Translations under genes and position numbers: made by a program
The notes under the pieces: generated by a model
Database searches by the model: none
Seen by the model: only the letters and a program-made list of their open reading frames with translations
What the model was told of the DNA's origin: nothing
Assembly: GCF_003148845.1 (NCBI RefSeq)
Contig: NZ_QGHA01000008.1
Span: 124,001-188,000 of the forward strand
Length of the DNA stretch: 64,000 nucleotides
DNA from: Mucilaginibacter oryzae
Lineage (GTDB): Bacteria; Bacteroidota; Bacteroidia; Sphingobacteriales; Sphingobacteriaceae
Direction: 5' to 3'
In this document: piece by piece, positions 18,507 through 27,434 of the stretch
How positions within the stretch are numbered: position 1 is the stretch's first letter
Layout of the letters: the number at the start of each line of letters is the position of its first letter

Positions 18507-19107
18507 ATTCTAAGTATTTGTGTAAACATAAAAAACGTTGGGATATTGTTAATAGTGCACTACCATATTTTTAAGCAGTCACCACGCTTTTTACTTTACG
18601 GTGTATCTTATTTAATCAATAGTTATACCAATAAGCCAGCACTCCCTTTGCATAAGTAAACAAAAGCGCGTTTATCAGGCAAGCTCTCTACAGCTCACTT
18701 TAACATCAGGGTGAACACTTACCACGGCAAAATTGAAAGCGGTGTACAATTACTGATCAGGCACGCGCTCATCTTCCGCTCACCTTTTTAAGAAAAACAA
18801 GTAAACCGTGAGTTAAGCGTATCAGCTTCAAAAAAAATCACTGCAAAAACCCTGTTTAGGCGCAGGTTTCACACTACAAAAGCACTACTACGCTTGTGAT
18901 TAAGCCGTATTACAACTGTTATAAGATATTTATAATAAGATGTTTATATATTTTTACTCCATACCAAAACGGCCAAAAAACCTATTGAAAAGCGATACTG
19001 AATATTAACATACGCCTTTCATAAGTATTAAAAAATTGGATTAACAGCGGAGGGGTATTACCAAGCCAATTATAACCTACATCAAATATTACTTAATAAA
19101 TTAACTT
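18507..19107. other. Divergent intergenic region, about 600 bases, nothing recognised
   Basis: AT-rich DNA between the leftward OmpA-like gene and the rightward chitinase gene. No open frame, repeat or clear promoter boxes could be supported. It must contain the promoters for both flanking genes. Confidence 0.4.
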
Positions 19108-20526
19108 ATGAGATCAAAAATTAACTCTTATCTTCTTGGCCTTACACTAACCGTGCTGGCTGCACTCTCGTCATGTAAAAAGGACAACATGAACCAGTTT
19201 AAAAACGGCGATTCGCCCGCACCAACCGGCAACACCAAAGCGGTAGCGCAGAACAACGCCGTACCTCTTGCCTCGTTTAAAGTGATCGGTTATTTACCCA
19301 GCTGGCAGGGCGACGTTAATACTGTTCAATACAGCAAGCTTACACACATTAACTACGCTTTCCTTACGCCAACCAATTCGGGTGGGTTAAACACTTTAGA
19401 TAACCTGTCGAAATTTACCAGCCTGGTTACCACAGCCCACAACAACAATGTAAAAGTGATCATATCCGTTGGCGGTGGTGGCGGCGGCGATGCCTTCCAC
19501 TCTATTGTAGCCAACTCGGGTTACCGTACCACATTTGTTAATAACATGGTTAACTTTTGTAACCAATACGGTATTGACGGTGTGGATATCGACTGGGAAT
19601 TTCCGTCGGTGGGTACCGAAACCAATAATTTTTATACCATGCTGCAACAACTTTCAACCGCTATGCACAATAGCGGCAGGTTGTGTACCATAGCATCTAT
19701 CTCGGTTGGCGCATCATATGTAACCAATGATATGTTTACCATTTTAGATTGGATCAACATTATGGATTATGACGACAACAACTATCAGCACTCTACCTAT
19801 CAATCGGCTGTTGATTGTTTAAGCTATTGGGCCGGCCGCGGCTTACCCGCAGCTAAAACCATACTGGGCGTTCCTTTTTATGCGAGGGATAACCGTTATG
19901 ACTATGCTACCAAAAACTATAACGAGATTTTGAGCATGGGCGGCAGTCCAAATTCAGATACCTTTCAAACCTATGGCTACAACGGCATCCCTACCATTAA
20001 AAGTAAAACCACGCTGGCACTTAACCAGGCCGGTGGTATGATGATCTGGGATCTGGGTGGCGATGCCACAGGCGCAAACTCGCTGCTCTCGGCCATGAAC
20101 TCCATCATTACCGGCGGTACCACAACGCCACCTACCGGCAGTACCCCGCCTATAGGTACAGTGATATCACTTAAAGGGTTCAACGGTAAATATGTAAGCG
20201 GCGAAAACGGCACCCAGGCCATGACCTGCACCCGTGCCACCGCAAGCGATTGGGAACACTTTACCGTGCTTGATGCCGGTGCAGGCAAAATTTACCTGCG
20301 CAGCATGGGCAAATACGTATCATCAGAAAACGGTACCCAGGCCATTACCTGTAACCGTACTACCCCCGGCGACTGGGAAAAATTTGATTGGATAGTTACC
20401 GCTGATGGCAAAGTTACCCTGCGGGGGAACAATGGCAAATTCATATCGAGCGAAAACGGCACCCAGGCCATGACCTGTACCCGTGCCTCCGCCTCGGGCT
20501 GGGAAGCTTTCGGGGTAAATCAGTAA
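19108..20526 (+). CDS. GH18 chitinase-like lipoprotein with fascin-like C-terminal domain
   Basis: A 472-residue protein. Lipobox LAALSSC puts the lipidated Cys at 23, followed by KKDN. The GH18 barrel (about 55-335) has the catalytic motif DGVDIDWE with D157, D160, D162 and the proton donor E164. A Thr/Pro-rich linker (near 340-350) leads to a C-terminal beta-trefoil of the fascin type made of three repeats, each with GKYVS or GKFIS, ENGTQAMTC and WE-F. Probable role: chitin or related GlcNAc polymer hydrolysis at the outer membrane, with the trefoil as a possible sugar-binding module. The next gene is a paralogue. Confidence 0.9.
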   Translation: MRSKINSYLLGLTLTVLAALSSCKKDNMNQFKNGDSPAPTGNTKAVAQNNAVPLASFKVIGYLPSWQGDVNTVQYSKLTHINYAFLTPTNSGGLNTLDNLSKFTSLVTTAHNNNVKVIISVGGGGGGDAFHSIVANSGYRTTFVNNMVNFCNQYGIDGVDIDWEFPSVGTETNNFYTMLQQLSTAMHNSGRLCTIASISVGASYVTNDMFTILDWINIMDYDDNNYQHSTYQSAVDCLSYWAGRGLPAAKTILGVPFYARDNRYDYATKNYNEILSMGGSPNSDTFQTYGYNGIPTIKSKTTLALNQAGGMMIWDLGGDATGANSLLSAMNSIITGGTTTPPTGSTPPIGTVISLKGFNGKYVSGENGTQAMTCTRATASDWEHFTVLDAGAGKIYLRSMGKYVSSENGTQAITCNRTTPGDWEKFDWIVTADGKVTLRGNNGKFISSENGTQAMTCTRASASGWEAFGVNQ

Positions 20527-20605
20527 GTGAATAAGCGTTCTTAAAAGCGCAGGAATGTGCGGTTCCTCTCTTGAGATCATAGCAATCAACTTAATAATCA
20601 GGATC

Positions 20606-20781
20606 TTAAAATCCCCTCTTGATAGGGGGCGCGACGGGAAAGAGCGAGAGAAGGGGTGTGTTATGCGAGCGATAACTTCGCTTAGAATAACACACCCCTC
20701 CACCCCTCTCAAGAGGGGATTCGCACAATCCACCGCTTTTTCGCTGAATTTGACGGCTATGCTCTCGAGAGGGGATTTTAA
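20606..20781. repeat. Nested inverted-repeat element between the two chitinase genes
   Basis: AATCCCCTCTTGA (20610-20622) is mirrored at 20709-20721, and inside it AGGGGTGTGTTAT (20652-20664) is mirrored at 20687-20699. A further mirrored end, TCGAGAGGGGATTTTAA (20765-20781), matches the left border TTAAAATCCCCTCTTGA with one mismatch. No coding capacity. The layout suggests a small non-autonomous element or remnants of two. A related short hairpin lies at 36790-36809. Confidence 0.7.
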
Positions 20782-20828
20782 AACTACACCTGCAAATACC
20801 ACATCATCCACCAATAAAACAACCTGTC

Positions 20829-22223
20829 ATGAAAAAAAATTTAAACTCACGCCTGCTATATTGCATAGCCATAGTTTTGTTTGCGCTATCCTCTTGCCGT
20901 AAAGACAATTTTTCAGCCAATCAGCCCGACGGTCCGCTTGATAAAGCCCCTCAAAAGGCAATTAATGTTGACGCGGTTCCGGGCTTTAAAGTAGTAGGGT
21001 ACCTGCCAAGCTGGGCAGGGGCGGTTAGTTCGGTACAGTTTTCAAAACTAACGCATGTTAACTACGCTTTTGTGCAGCCTACCGGCTCGGGCGGCATCGG
21101 CCCGGTTGATAATGTATCCAAACTGCAAAGCCTGGTATCAACCGGGCACGCCAACGGCGTAAAAGTACTGGTATCATTCGGCGGCTGGAATGATGGTAAC
21201 GACAGCGCGTTCGAAACGCTGGCGGCCAATGCTACATCGCGCAATAATTTTGTAACCAACCTGGTAAACTTTGCCAACCAATATAACCTGGATGGTATTG
21301 ATATTGATTGGGAATACCCTGACGATGGCGCTTCGGCCAACAACTACGCCGCATTAATGTCATCATTAAGCACCGCCCTGCATAACCAGGGTAAACTGCT
21401 TACAGCAGCCGTAATTTCACACGACGGTTCGGGTGTTTTAAACAGCGTTTTTGGCGTGGTTGATTTTTTAAACCTGATGGCTTATGATGGTGATGGTTCC
21501 AATCACTCGCCCTATTCACTGGCTCAAACATCGTTAAACTACTGGATAGGTCGCGGTTTACCCAAGGCTAAAGCTATTTTGGGTGTTCCTTTTTATGGCC
21601 GCGAACCCTATACCTCCTATGCAGATATTTTGGCCGGCGGCGGCAGCCCTAATTCGGATACATGGAACGGCATAGGCTACAACGGCATTCCAACCATTCA
21701 AAGTAAAACCACGCTGGCAATTAATCAGGGCGGCGGTATCATGATCTGGGAATTGTCGCAGGATGCCACGGGCAGCAACTCGTTATTATCGGCCATAAAT
21801 TCGGTCATTAACGGTACTTCAACCCCGCCAACGGGCAGTAATCCGCCTATCGGTACGGTAATATCCCTTAAAGGCTTTAACAACAAATACGTAAGCGGCG
21901 AAAACGGTACAACCGCCATGACCTGTACCCGTACTACAGCCGGCGACTGGGAGCATTTTACCGTGCTCGACGCTGGTGCAGGCAAAATTTACCTGCGCAG
22001 CATGGGCAAATACGTGTCATCAGAAAACGGAACGCAGGCCATCACCTGTAACCGTACCACTCCGGGCGACTGGGAGAAATTTGACTGGATAGTAACCGCC
22101 GACGGCAAAATTACCCTCCGCGGCAACAATGGCAAATTCATATCGAGCGAAAACGGCACCCAGGCCATGACCTGTACCCGTGCCTCCGCCTCGGGCTGGG
22201 AAGCTTTCGGGCTAAACCAGTAA
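20829..22223 (+). CDS. GH18 chitinase-like lipoprotein with fascin-like C-terminal domain (paralogue)
   Basis: A 464-residue paralogue of the preceding gene. Lipobox FALSSC with Cys23 followed by RKDN. GH18 motif DGIDIDWE with D155, D158, D160 and E162 intact, so both enzymes look active. It differs from its neighbour in the barrel, including a GGWNDGNDS stretch where the first has GGGGGGDAF, suggesting different substrate preference. The C-terminal fascin-like trefoil is almost the same in both, and the last 87 coding bases before the final codons are the same in sequence. Outer membrane location is inferred from the lipoprotein signal. Confidence 0.9.
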   Translation: MKKNLNSRLLYCIAIVLFALSSCRKDNFSANQPDGPLDKAPQKAINVDAVPGFKVVGYLPSWAGAVSSVQFSKLTHVNYAFVQPTGSGGIGPVDNVSKLQSLVSTGHANGVKVLVSFGGWNDGNDSAFETLAANATSRNNFVTNLVNFANQYNLDGIDIDWEYPDDGASANNYAALMSSLSTALHNQGKLLTAAVISHDGSGVLNSVFGVVDFLNLMAYDGDGSNHSPYSLAQTSLNYWIGRGLPKAKAILGVPFYGREPYTSYADILAGGGSPNSDTWNGIGYNGIPTIQSKTTLAINQGGGIMIWELSQDATGSNSLLSAINSVINGTSTPPTGSNPPIGTVISLKGFNNKYVSGENGTTAMTCTRTTAGDWEHFTVLDAGAGKIYLRSMGKYVSSENGTQAITCNRTTPGDWEKFDWIVTADGKITLRGNNGKFISSENGTQAMTCTRASASGWEAFGLNQ

Positions 22224-22249
22224 AAAATAGTTAAACTAACGTACAACAA

Positions 22250-22279
22250 AACCCGGGCTATGCAGTCATAGTCCGGGTT
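22250..22279 (+). terminator. Terminator after the second chitinase gene
   Basis: AACCCGGGCTATG pairs with CATAGTCCGGGTT (one mismatch) around a CAGT loop, 26 bases after the stop codon, followed by an AT-rich run ending in TTTTTT. It could also serve the convergent gene at 22307. Confidence 0.75.
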
Positions 22280-22306
22280 ATTTAATACGGAATTTTTTAT
22301 AGAGAT

Positions 22307-23119
22307 TTACTTCACAAACCTCGGCAACGGGTTAGCCGCCGCGCCTATCATTCTCACTTTATACCTGTACCCTCCGGCAAAAGCGTCCTCCTCCTTTAAA
22401 AACTCATGGTTCTTTTTGCTGATCCAGTAGGTTTCGGTAAAATGCCTGCCGTTGTAGTCACTTTCGTTATACAGCTTCCAGCAATCAACCTTGTTACCAT
22501 CAAGCGTAGTGATTACTTCGCTGCCGGTAACTTTATACAATACATAAAGCGGTGTGGGCATACCGGCTTCAAAAAACGGGATGGCGAAACTTTTTCCTTC
22601 GGCCAGGGGCAGCATCTCAAAAGTTTCGATATCCAGGTTCCAGTTAAAGTTGGGAAACTGAAAATCTAACTTAAAATTCCTTACCTCGTTACCGGCAACG
22701 GTATCCGCGCTCAGCACCTTATCAGCAAACCAGTTAAAGGCTTTTGTTTTTTTGCCTATGGTTTCTGAGTGATATAACGGCGCAAAATCAGATGCCCTGT
22801 TTACCGAATAAATAGCGCGGTACGATGAGGTGTCGTTTCCGTACCAATGCTGGGTTATCGCAAATACCTTTTCGCCACCTCGATTTTCGAGTTTGATATC
22901 GCGCAGCCAGAGTGAAAATTTCAGGCTCCGGCTATCCTTTGCATTTTGAAAATAAACGGCATATTGATTTAAGCCCGGCTTAAGCTTCGTTGTAACCAAC
23001 CGCTTATCTTTTACACGGATGGTATCGGTTTGGGCCATTACTTGCTTCATGTTTAACAGCAACGATAAAAAGGTTAAACCAAGCGCTGCTATTTTGGGGG
23101 CTAATTGTTCAATTTTCAT
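22307..23119 (-). CDS. Exported DUF3108-like protein
   Basis: A 270-residue protein with a hydrophobic N-terminus ending QVMAQ, consistent with a signal peptide. The rest is beta-rich with ITQHWYGNDTSSYRAIYSVN, YHSETIGKKTKAFNWFADKV and VDCWKLYNESDYNGRHFTET, a pattern resembling the DUF3108 group of periplasmic proteins of unknown role. No catalytic motif is visible. It is transcribed away from the LytS/LytTR pair that starts 235 bases away, so it could be a target of that system; this is only positional. Confidence 0.55.
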   Translation of the reverse strand: MKIEQLAPKIAALGLTFLSLLLNMKQVMAQTDTIRVKDKRLVTTKLKPGLNQYAVYFQNAKDSRSLKFSLWLRDIKLENRGGEKVFAITQHWYGNDTSSYRAIYSVNRASDFAPLYHSETIGKKTKAFNWFADKVLSADTVAGNEVRNFKLDFQFPNFNWNLDIETFEMLPLAEGKSFAIPFFEAGMPTPLYVLYKVTGSEVITTLDGNKVDCWKLYNESDYNGRHFTETYWISKKNHEFLKEEDAFAGGYRYKVRMIGAAANPLPRFVK

Positions 23120-23354
23120 ATTTGTTATTGTTTTTGGTAAGGATAATTTGGGTTAACACTTCAAAACTGTACTATATCAGCCGCCCTTTAAAACCGTTTA
23201 AACCAATCTGTTTTAATTTTTAACATCAGCCTGTAAATATTCAATAACATGGCGTTATCCTTGTTCATTGAATATTAGTTCGCAGTTATTGAATAAATAA
23301 AGGCATCTATTTAAAAACCTTACCGGCCAGCAAAAAGCTTTGTATTTTTAAAGC

Positions 23355-24374
23355 ATGCAATTTTTTAAAAGCAAACCAGGGGTACTGCAGCTTCAGCTTT
23401 TAGTATGGCTGGCGGTATCGCTGCTACTGTTTTTTTCCTACCTGCCGATGGACGGCGCGGGGCAGTCGGCCGTTTACACCATTTTAAACGTGGTGTTTTA
23501 CGCCATGATTATCTACGGCAACATCCTGTACCTGTTCCCGGTGTTTTACCAAAGGGGCAGGTATGCCTGGTATGCACTGCTGGTGATTGCCTTTATAGCC
23601 GTCACCGGCATACTCCGCGGCTATGCCAATATGTGGGTTTACAATACCTTTTTTGCCAAAACGCCGGAGCGCATTAGCCGGGAGATTATTATCAAATACG
23701 CATCAGGTGGGGTGCTTATTTTTGTGATGAGCCTGATTGTACGCATCGCGATAGCTTATTTTAAATTGAAGCAGCAAACTGAAGAGATCCTGGTACAAAA
23801 AAGCCGGGCCGAACTGAATTTGCTGAAATCGCAGGTGCAACCCCACTTTTTGTTTAACACGCTGAATAATATTTACTACGAGGCTTACCGCGAAGCCCCG
23901 CGCACCGCCGCGCTTATTGAACGCCTGAGCGACATTATGCGGTATTTTGTTGATGAAAGTCCTAAAAACGACGTAGCTATCAGTACCGAGGTACAATTTA
24001 TTGAAAACTATATAGCCTTAGAAAAAATAAGGATCAGGCATGAAGTGGTGGTGGTGTTTGAGAAAAACTACAATGCAGAGCTGCGGATACCACCAATGCT
24101 GCTCATGACTTTTGTAGAGAATATTTTTAAACACGGTATTGATAAGTTAAGCGAGCGAAATATCATTGCGCTGTCATTGGTGCAACAGGATGGCTACTTA
24201 TTTTTTAAAACTGATAATGCCATCCCAACCGGCACAGCGGGTAACCGGGATACGGGGTTTGGCATCGTTAACTTAACGCAAAGGCTAACCATATTATACG
24301 GTCAAAACTTTGAGCTTAAAGTTGATCAGCGTGACCATAACTTTACAGCCTGTTTAAAAATTCCGGTATCATGA
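23355..24374 (+). CDS. LytS-type membrane sensor histidine kinase
   Basis: A 339-residue protein with four hydrophobic segments in the first about 135 residues, then the His_kinase domain of the LytS/YehU type with phosphoacceptor H164 in QVQPHFLFNTLNNIYYEA. The ATP-binding part has RIPPMLLMTFVENIFKHGID (N box) and GFGIVNLTQRLTILYG (G box). No extracytoplasmic sensor domain of size is present, so it likely senses within the membrane. The stop codon overlaps the start of the response regulator (ATGA), so the two are co-translated as a two-component system. Confidence 0.93.
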   Translation: MQFFKSKPGVLQLQLLVWLAVSLLLFFSYLPMDGAGQSAVYTILNVVFYAMIIYGNILYLFPVFYQRGRYAWYALLVIAFIAVTGILRGYANMWVYNTFFAKTPERISREIIIKYASGGVLIFVMSLIVRIAIAYFKLKQQTEEILVQKSRAELNLLKSQVQPHFLFNTLNNIYYEAYREAPRTAALIERLSDIMRYFVDESPKNDVAISTEVQFIENYIALEKIRIRHEVVVVFEKNYNAELRIPPMLLMTFVENIFKHGIDKLSERNIIALSLVQQDGYLFFKTDNAIPTGTAGNRDTGFGIVNLTQRLTILYGQNFELKVDQRDHNFTACLKIPVS

Positions 24375-25081
24375 ATTTAAGCTGCATCATTATTGACGAT
24401 GAACCGAACGCCGTTAACCTGCTGGAGATGCTGGTACAACAAAGCACGCAATGGCAGCTTAAAGCCAAATGCTATAACGCGCTTGAAGCGCTGGCATTCC
24501 TGAAAAACCACAAGGTTGATTTTATTTTTTTAGATATCAACATGCCCCAGCTCAGCGGCATGGAGCTTGCCGGGTTACTGCCGCTGCAAACTAAAATCGT
24601 TTTCACTACGGCTTATTCCGAGTACGCTGCCGAGAGCTACACCTATCAAACTATCGATTACCTGCTGAAGCCCATTACCCTCAAACGCTTTTTAACGGCA
24701 CAACAAAAAATTGAGGCCTATTTCAAAAAGCCGGAACCTGTTACGCCAAAAACAGAGCCAATAGACGAAGGTTACTTCTTTGTAAAATCGGGCAAGGTAC
24801 TCCGCAGGATCCTGCTGGATGAGATCTTGTATTTTGAGGGCGAAAAGGAATATGTACGCCTGGTTACCAGTCAGGAGCAATTACTGATTTACCGGAGGTT
24901 AAAAGATATTGAAGAACAGCTTTCGGCACCCTTTGTGCGGGTACACAACTCCTATATTGTAAACACCAAACAACTGGTAAAAATTCAGGATAACCATATT
25001 TATATAGCAGATAAACACATCCCGGTAAGCGAAAAATTTAAGGAGGGATTTATGGCGATAATTAGCAGGAGGATATTTTAG
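24371..25081 (+). CDS. LytTR-family response regulator
   Basis: A 236-residue protein with an N-terminal receiver domain (IIIDDEPNAVNLLEML; acceptor Asp55 in FIFLDINMPQ; later LLKPIT with the conserved Lys) and a C-terminal LytTR DNA-binding domain (about 135-236; ILYFEGEKEYVRL, FVRVHNSYIVN). It starts inside the 3' end of the kinase gene by four bases, the usual arrangement for LytS/LytTR pairs. Targets are unknown; the adjacent genes are a DUF3108-like exported protein and a decayed monooxygenase. Confidence 0.93.
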   Translation: MNLSCIIIDDEPNAVNLLEMLVQQSTQWQLKAKCYNALEALAFLKNHKVDFIFLDINMPQLSGMELAGLLPLQTKIVFTTAYSEYAAESYTYQTIDYLLKPITLKRFLTAQQKIEAYFKKPEPVTPKTEPIDEGYFFVKSGKVLRRILLDEILYFEGEKEYVRLVTSQEQLLIYRRLKDIEEQLSAPFVRVHNSYIVNTKQLVKIQDNHIYIADKHIPVSEKFKEGFMAIISRRIF

Positions 25082-25197
25082 GGGGCGTAAGCACCGACCG
25101 GAAACATTAGAGCCAAATTTATCTGCTTTTTTGAAAAAAAAATTCCCTACAATACAGGCCTTATATCGCTGCTGATTATGGCTTGCGGCGTGTTTAA

Positions 25198-25772
25198 CCT
25201 GTTAATTGCTTATTAGTCGTAAAGTACCTCATCTACAATAAAGTAATAGCCGCAGATGGTGCAAACTCAAAAATACGGCCCTACATTACTAATGTCAAAC
25301 CCTTTTTTACAGGGGTCAGCATGATTGAGGGGGCGGTTTATAACGCAGAGAAGAACAGCCCGAAAGTTTATCAATTATTAAACGGCGGTAAAATATTTGC
25401 GATGGGAGACGACGCTAAAACACTGATAATAAATTCGAAAGGCGATGGCAGTCTGATATTTTACGCAGGACTAAAAACAGCAGAAACATGGTACACGACT
25501 CCGGTATTGATTTTAAAAACAAAATGCAGGTTTTTAACTGGTTTAAACAGGACTTTGCTGGTTGGGGCGAAATATGGAACGAGCTTTTTGAGAACGCCGA
25601 ACCCGCGTTCATCCCCCGCCCGCAATATTGCATGTCTTTAGATCAAACCTGGCAAGCCTTACCGAACCTTACCATGCTTGGCGATGCCGCGCACCTGATG
25701 CCACCATATGCGGGCGAAGGCGTGAACATGGCGATGTTGAACGCGTTAGAAAGTTTACACTCCCCATTTTAG
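25198..25772 (+). pseudogene. Remnant of a TetX-like FAD-dependent monooxygenase
   Basis: Two frames together give a recognisable flavin monooxygenase: VIAADGANSKIRPYI (about 25240) through MIEGAVYNAEKN, then, after a one-base shift near 25490, SGIDFKNKMQVFNWFKQDF, GDAAHLMPPYAGEGVN and MAMLNALESL. Losing a single G in the stretch TGG(G)TACAC would explain the shift, since TGG-GTA-CAC-GAC restores the frame. The N-terminal GxGxxG flavin-binding part is missing, and the C-terminus stops right after the GDAAH motif region. The gene is therefore truncated at both ends and frameshifted; it cannot encode a working enzyme. Confidence 0.85.
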
Positions 25773-25841
25773 ACTTCTAAAACTTTCCTTTAAATCTCAA
25801 TTCAATAATTTGTCTGATCTTAAGTTATTAGATCATAAAAA

Positions 25842-25872
25842 AGGCTGCATCATTGGATTTATGATACAGCCT
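25842..25872 (-). terminator. Terminator of the small Lys/Thr-rich protein gene
   Basis: AGGCTGCATCAT pairs with ATGATACAGCCT (one mismatch) around a 7-base loop. On the minus strand it is followed by a run of T (complement of the A-run at 25837-25842). It lies about 40 bases past the stop codon of the leftward small gene. Confidence 0.75.
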
Positions 25873-25913
25873 GTGCTGCTTGATACCGCCGGAAAACTTC
25901 CGGCTAAAAGCGG

Positions 25914-26099
25914 TTACTTCACCTTCGTCGTGTCTTTTTTCATGGTGGTATCTCTTTTCATTTTTTTCATCTTCTTCGTTTTCTTTTTAGTGGTGTCAGT
26001 TTGCATCACACCTTTTGCAGGCGTTACAATTGTACCATGAGCAAAAACGCTCCCGAATGAGATCGCTGCTAAAGCGATCATACAAAGTGCCTTTTTCAT
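25914..26099 (-). CDS. Small exported Lys/Thr-rich protein
   Basis: A 61-residue protein with a clear signal peptide (MKKALCMIALAAISFGSVFA) followed by a mature part of about 40 residues very rich in K, T, M and D (DTTKKKTKKMKKMKRDTTMK). Similar tiny exported basic proteins seem frequent in Sphingobacteriaceae, but no function is known. It has its own terminator and lies downstream of glgC on the same strand with 72 bases between, so it may be a separate unit. The composition makes a nucleic-acid- or polymer-binding role possible, but this is speculation. Confidence 0.7.
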   Translation of the reverse strand: MKKALCMIALAAISFGSVFAHGTIVTPAKGVMQTDTTKKKTKKMKKMKRDTTMKKDTTKVK

Positions 26100-26171
26100 A
26101 ATTAATCTGTTTTAAATAGTTTATACTATCCATAACAAATTAACCATTAATTGTTATTTTTTTATTTTAAA

Positions 26172-27434
26172 TTAAATAACAGTACCACTTGGTATAATTG
26201 CACGCTTTTTCACCACCACAATACCATCCTGCACAGTGTGTGTACCATAATCACCATCTTCAAGTTTTTCGCCGCAGTTGATGGTTACGTTATCGCCGAT
26301 GTACGTATTTTTATCGATGATGGCGTTTTTGATATGGCAGTTATTGCCAATACCCATAATTGGCGAAGCGCTTAGTTTCAGCTCGGCAATTTGCTCGAGG
26401 GTTTGATAGTTGTCGCTGCCCATTACATAGCAGTTTTCGATAATAGTGCCGGTTCCTACACGTGTGCGCACACCTATTATAGAGCGCTTAACTTCCTTGG
26501 CGCTGATGATACAGCCATCTGCAACAATTGAACTTTCAAGCAGTGTGCCCGAAATTTTAGATGGCGGCAGCATGCGCGCACGGGTATATATCGGGTTTTT
26601 ATCAAACAGGTTAAATTTGGGTATATCATCTGTTAAGCCAAGGTTGGCCTCAAAAAATGATGGAATGGTACCGATATCTGTCCAGTAACCTTCATATTGA
26701 TAGCTGGCTACGCGGTGCCCTTCTATTGATTGCGGGATGATCTCCTTACCAAAGTCGGTACGCTCGTTGCCTTCCAGCAATTCATAAAGCAGCTTACGGT
26801 TAAAGATGTAAATACCCATTGATGCCAGGTACACACGGCCTTCAGCCTGCATTTCGGGGCTAACTTCTGATGCCCAGCTTTCAAAATTGCTTTTCGGCTT
26901 TTCAATAAAAGCGGTGATCATGTTATTCTCATCGGTTTTCAGGATGCCGAAGCCGGGAACATCGGCGGCATCAACCGGGATCGTAGCTATCGAAATTTCG
27001 GCGTTGGTGTCGATATGGTTGTTGATCATATCTTCGAAATCCATTTGGTACAGCTGATCGCCGGATAGAATCAGCACATAGTCAAACTCATGTACCGCCA
27101 GGTGGTGCAGGCTCTGCCTAACCGCATCGGCCGTACCCTGAAACCAGGTAACGTTTGATGGGGTTTGCTCGGCGGCAAGGATATCCACAAACGCATCGCT
27201 GAAACTGCTGAAGTGGTAGGTGTTTTTGATATGCTTGTTTAGCGAAGCCGAATTAAACTGCGTAAGCACGTAGATACGGGTAATACCCGAGTGCAGACAG
27301 TTTGAAATAGGAATATCCACTAAACGATATTTACCCCCTATCGGCACTGCCGGCTTTGACCGCGTAGCGGTAAGCGGTGATAAGCGGCTGCCCTGGCCGC
27401 CACCGAGCACAATAGAAATTACTTTAGATGTCAT
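26172..27434 (-). CDS. glgC: Glucose-1-phosphate adenylyltransferase
   Basis: A 420-residue nucleotidyltransferase. The N-terminal motif VLGGGQGSRLSPLTATRSKPAVPIGGK covers the ATP-binding and activator region (only the beginning of it, GGGQGSRLSPLT, is needed for the call), with SNCLHSGI and WFQGTADAVRQ further on, and a C-terminal left-handed beta-helix domain (SIVADGCIISAKEVKRSI). It makes ADP-glucose from glucose-1-phosphate and ATP for glycogen synthesis in the cytosol. Its start overlaps the end of glgA by four bases (ATGA type), showing co-translation in a glgA-glgC operon. Length is normal for the family. Confidence 0.96.
   Translation of the reverse strand: MTSKVISIVLGGGQGSRLSPLTATRSKPAVPIGGKYRLVDIPISNCLHSGITRIYVLTQFNSASLNKHIKNTYHFSSFSDAFVDILAAEQTPSNVTWFQGTADAVRQSLHHLAVHEFDYVLILSGDQLYQMDFEDMINNHIDTNAEISIATIPVDAADVPGFGILKTDENNMITAFIEKPKSNFESWASEVSPEMQAEGRVYLASMGIYIFNRKLLYELLEGNERTDFGKEIIPQSIEGHRVASYQYEGYWTDIGTIPSFFEANLGLTDDIPKFNLFDKNPIYTRARMLPPSKISGTLLESSIVADGCIISAKEVKRSIIGVRTRVGTGTIIENCYVMGSDNYQTLEQIAELKLSASPIMGIGNNCHIKNAIIDKNTYIGDNVTINCGEKLEDGDYGTHTVQDGIVVVKKRAIIPSGTVI

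Noticed and set aside
23355..23677. Alternative frame inside the LytS kinase gene (90 codons)
   Set aside because: It overlaps the well-supported kinase gene in another frame and has no domain.
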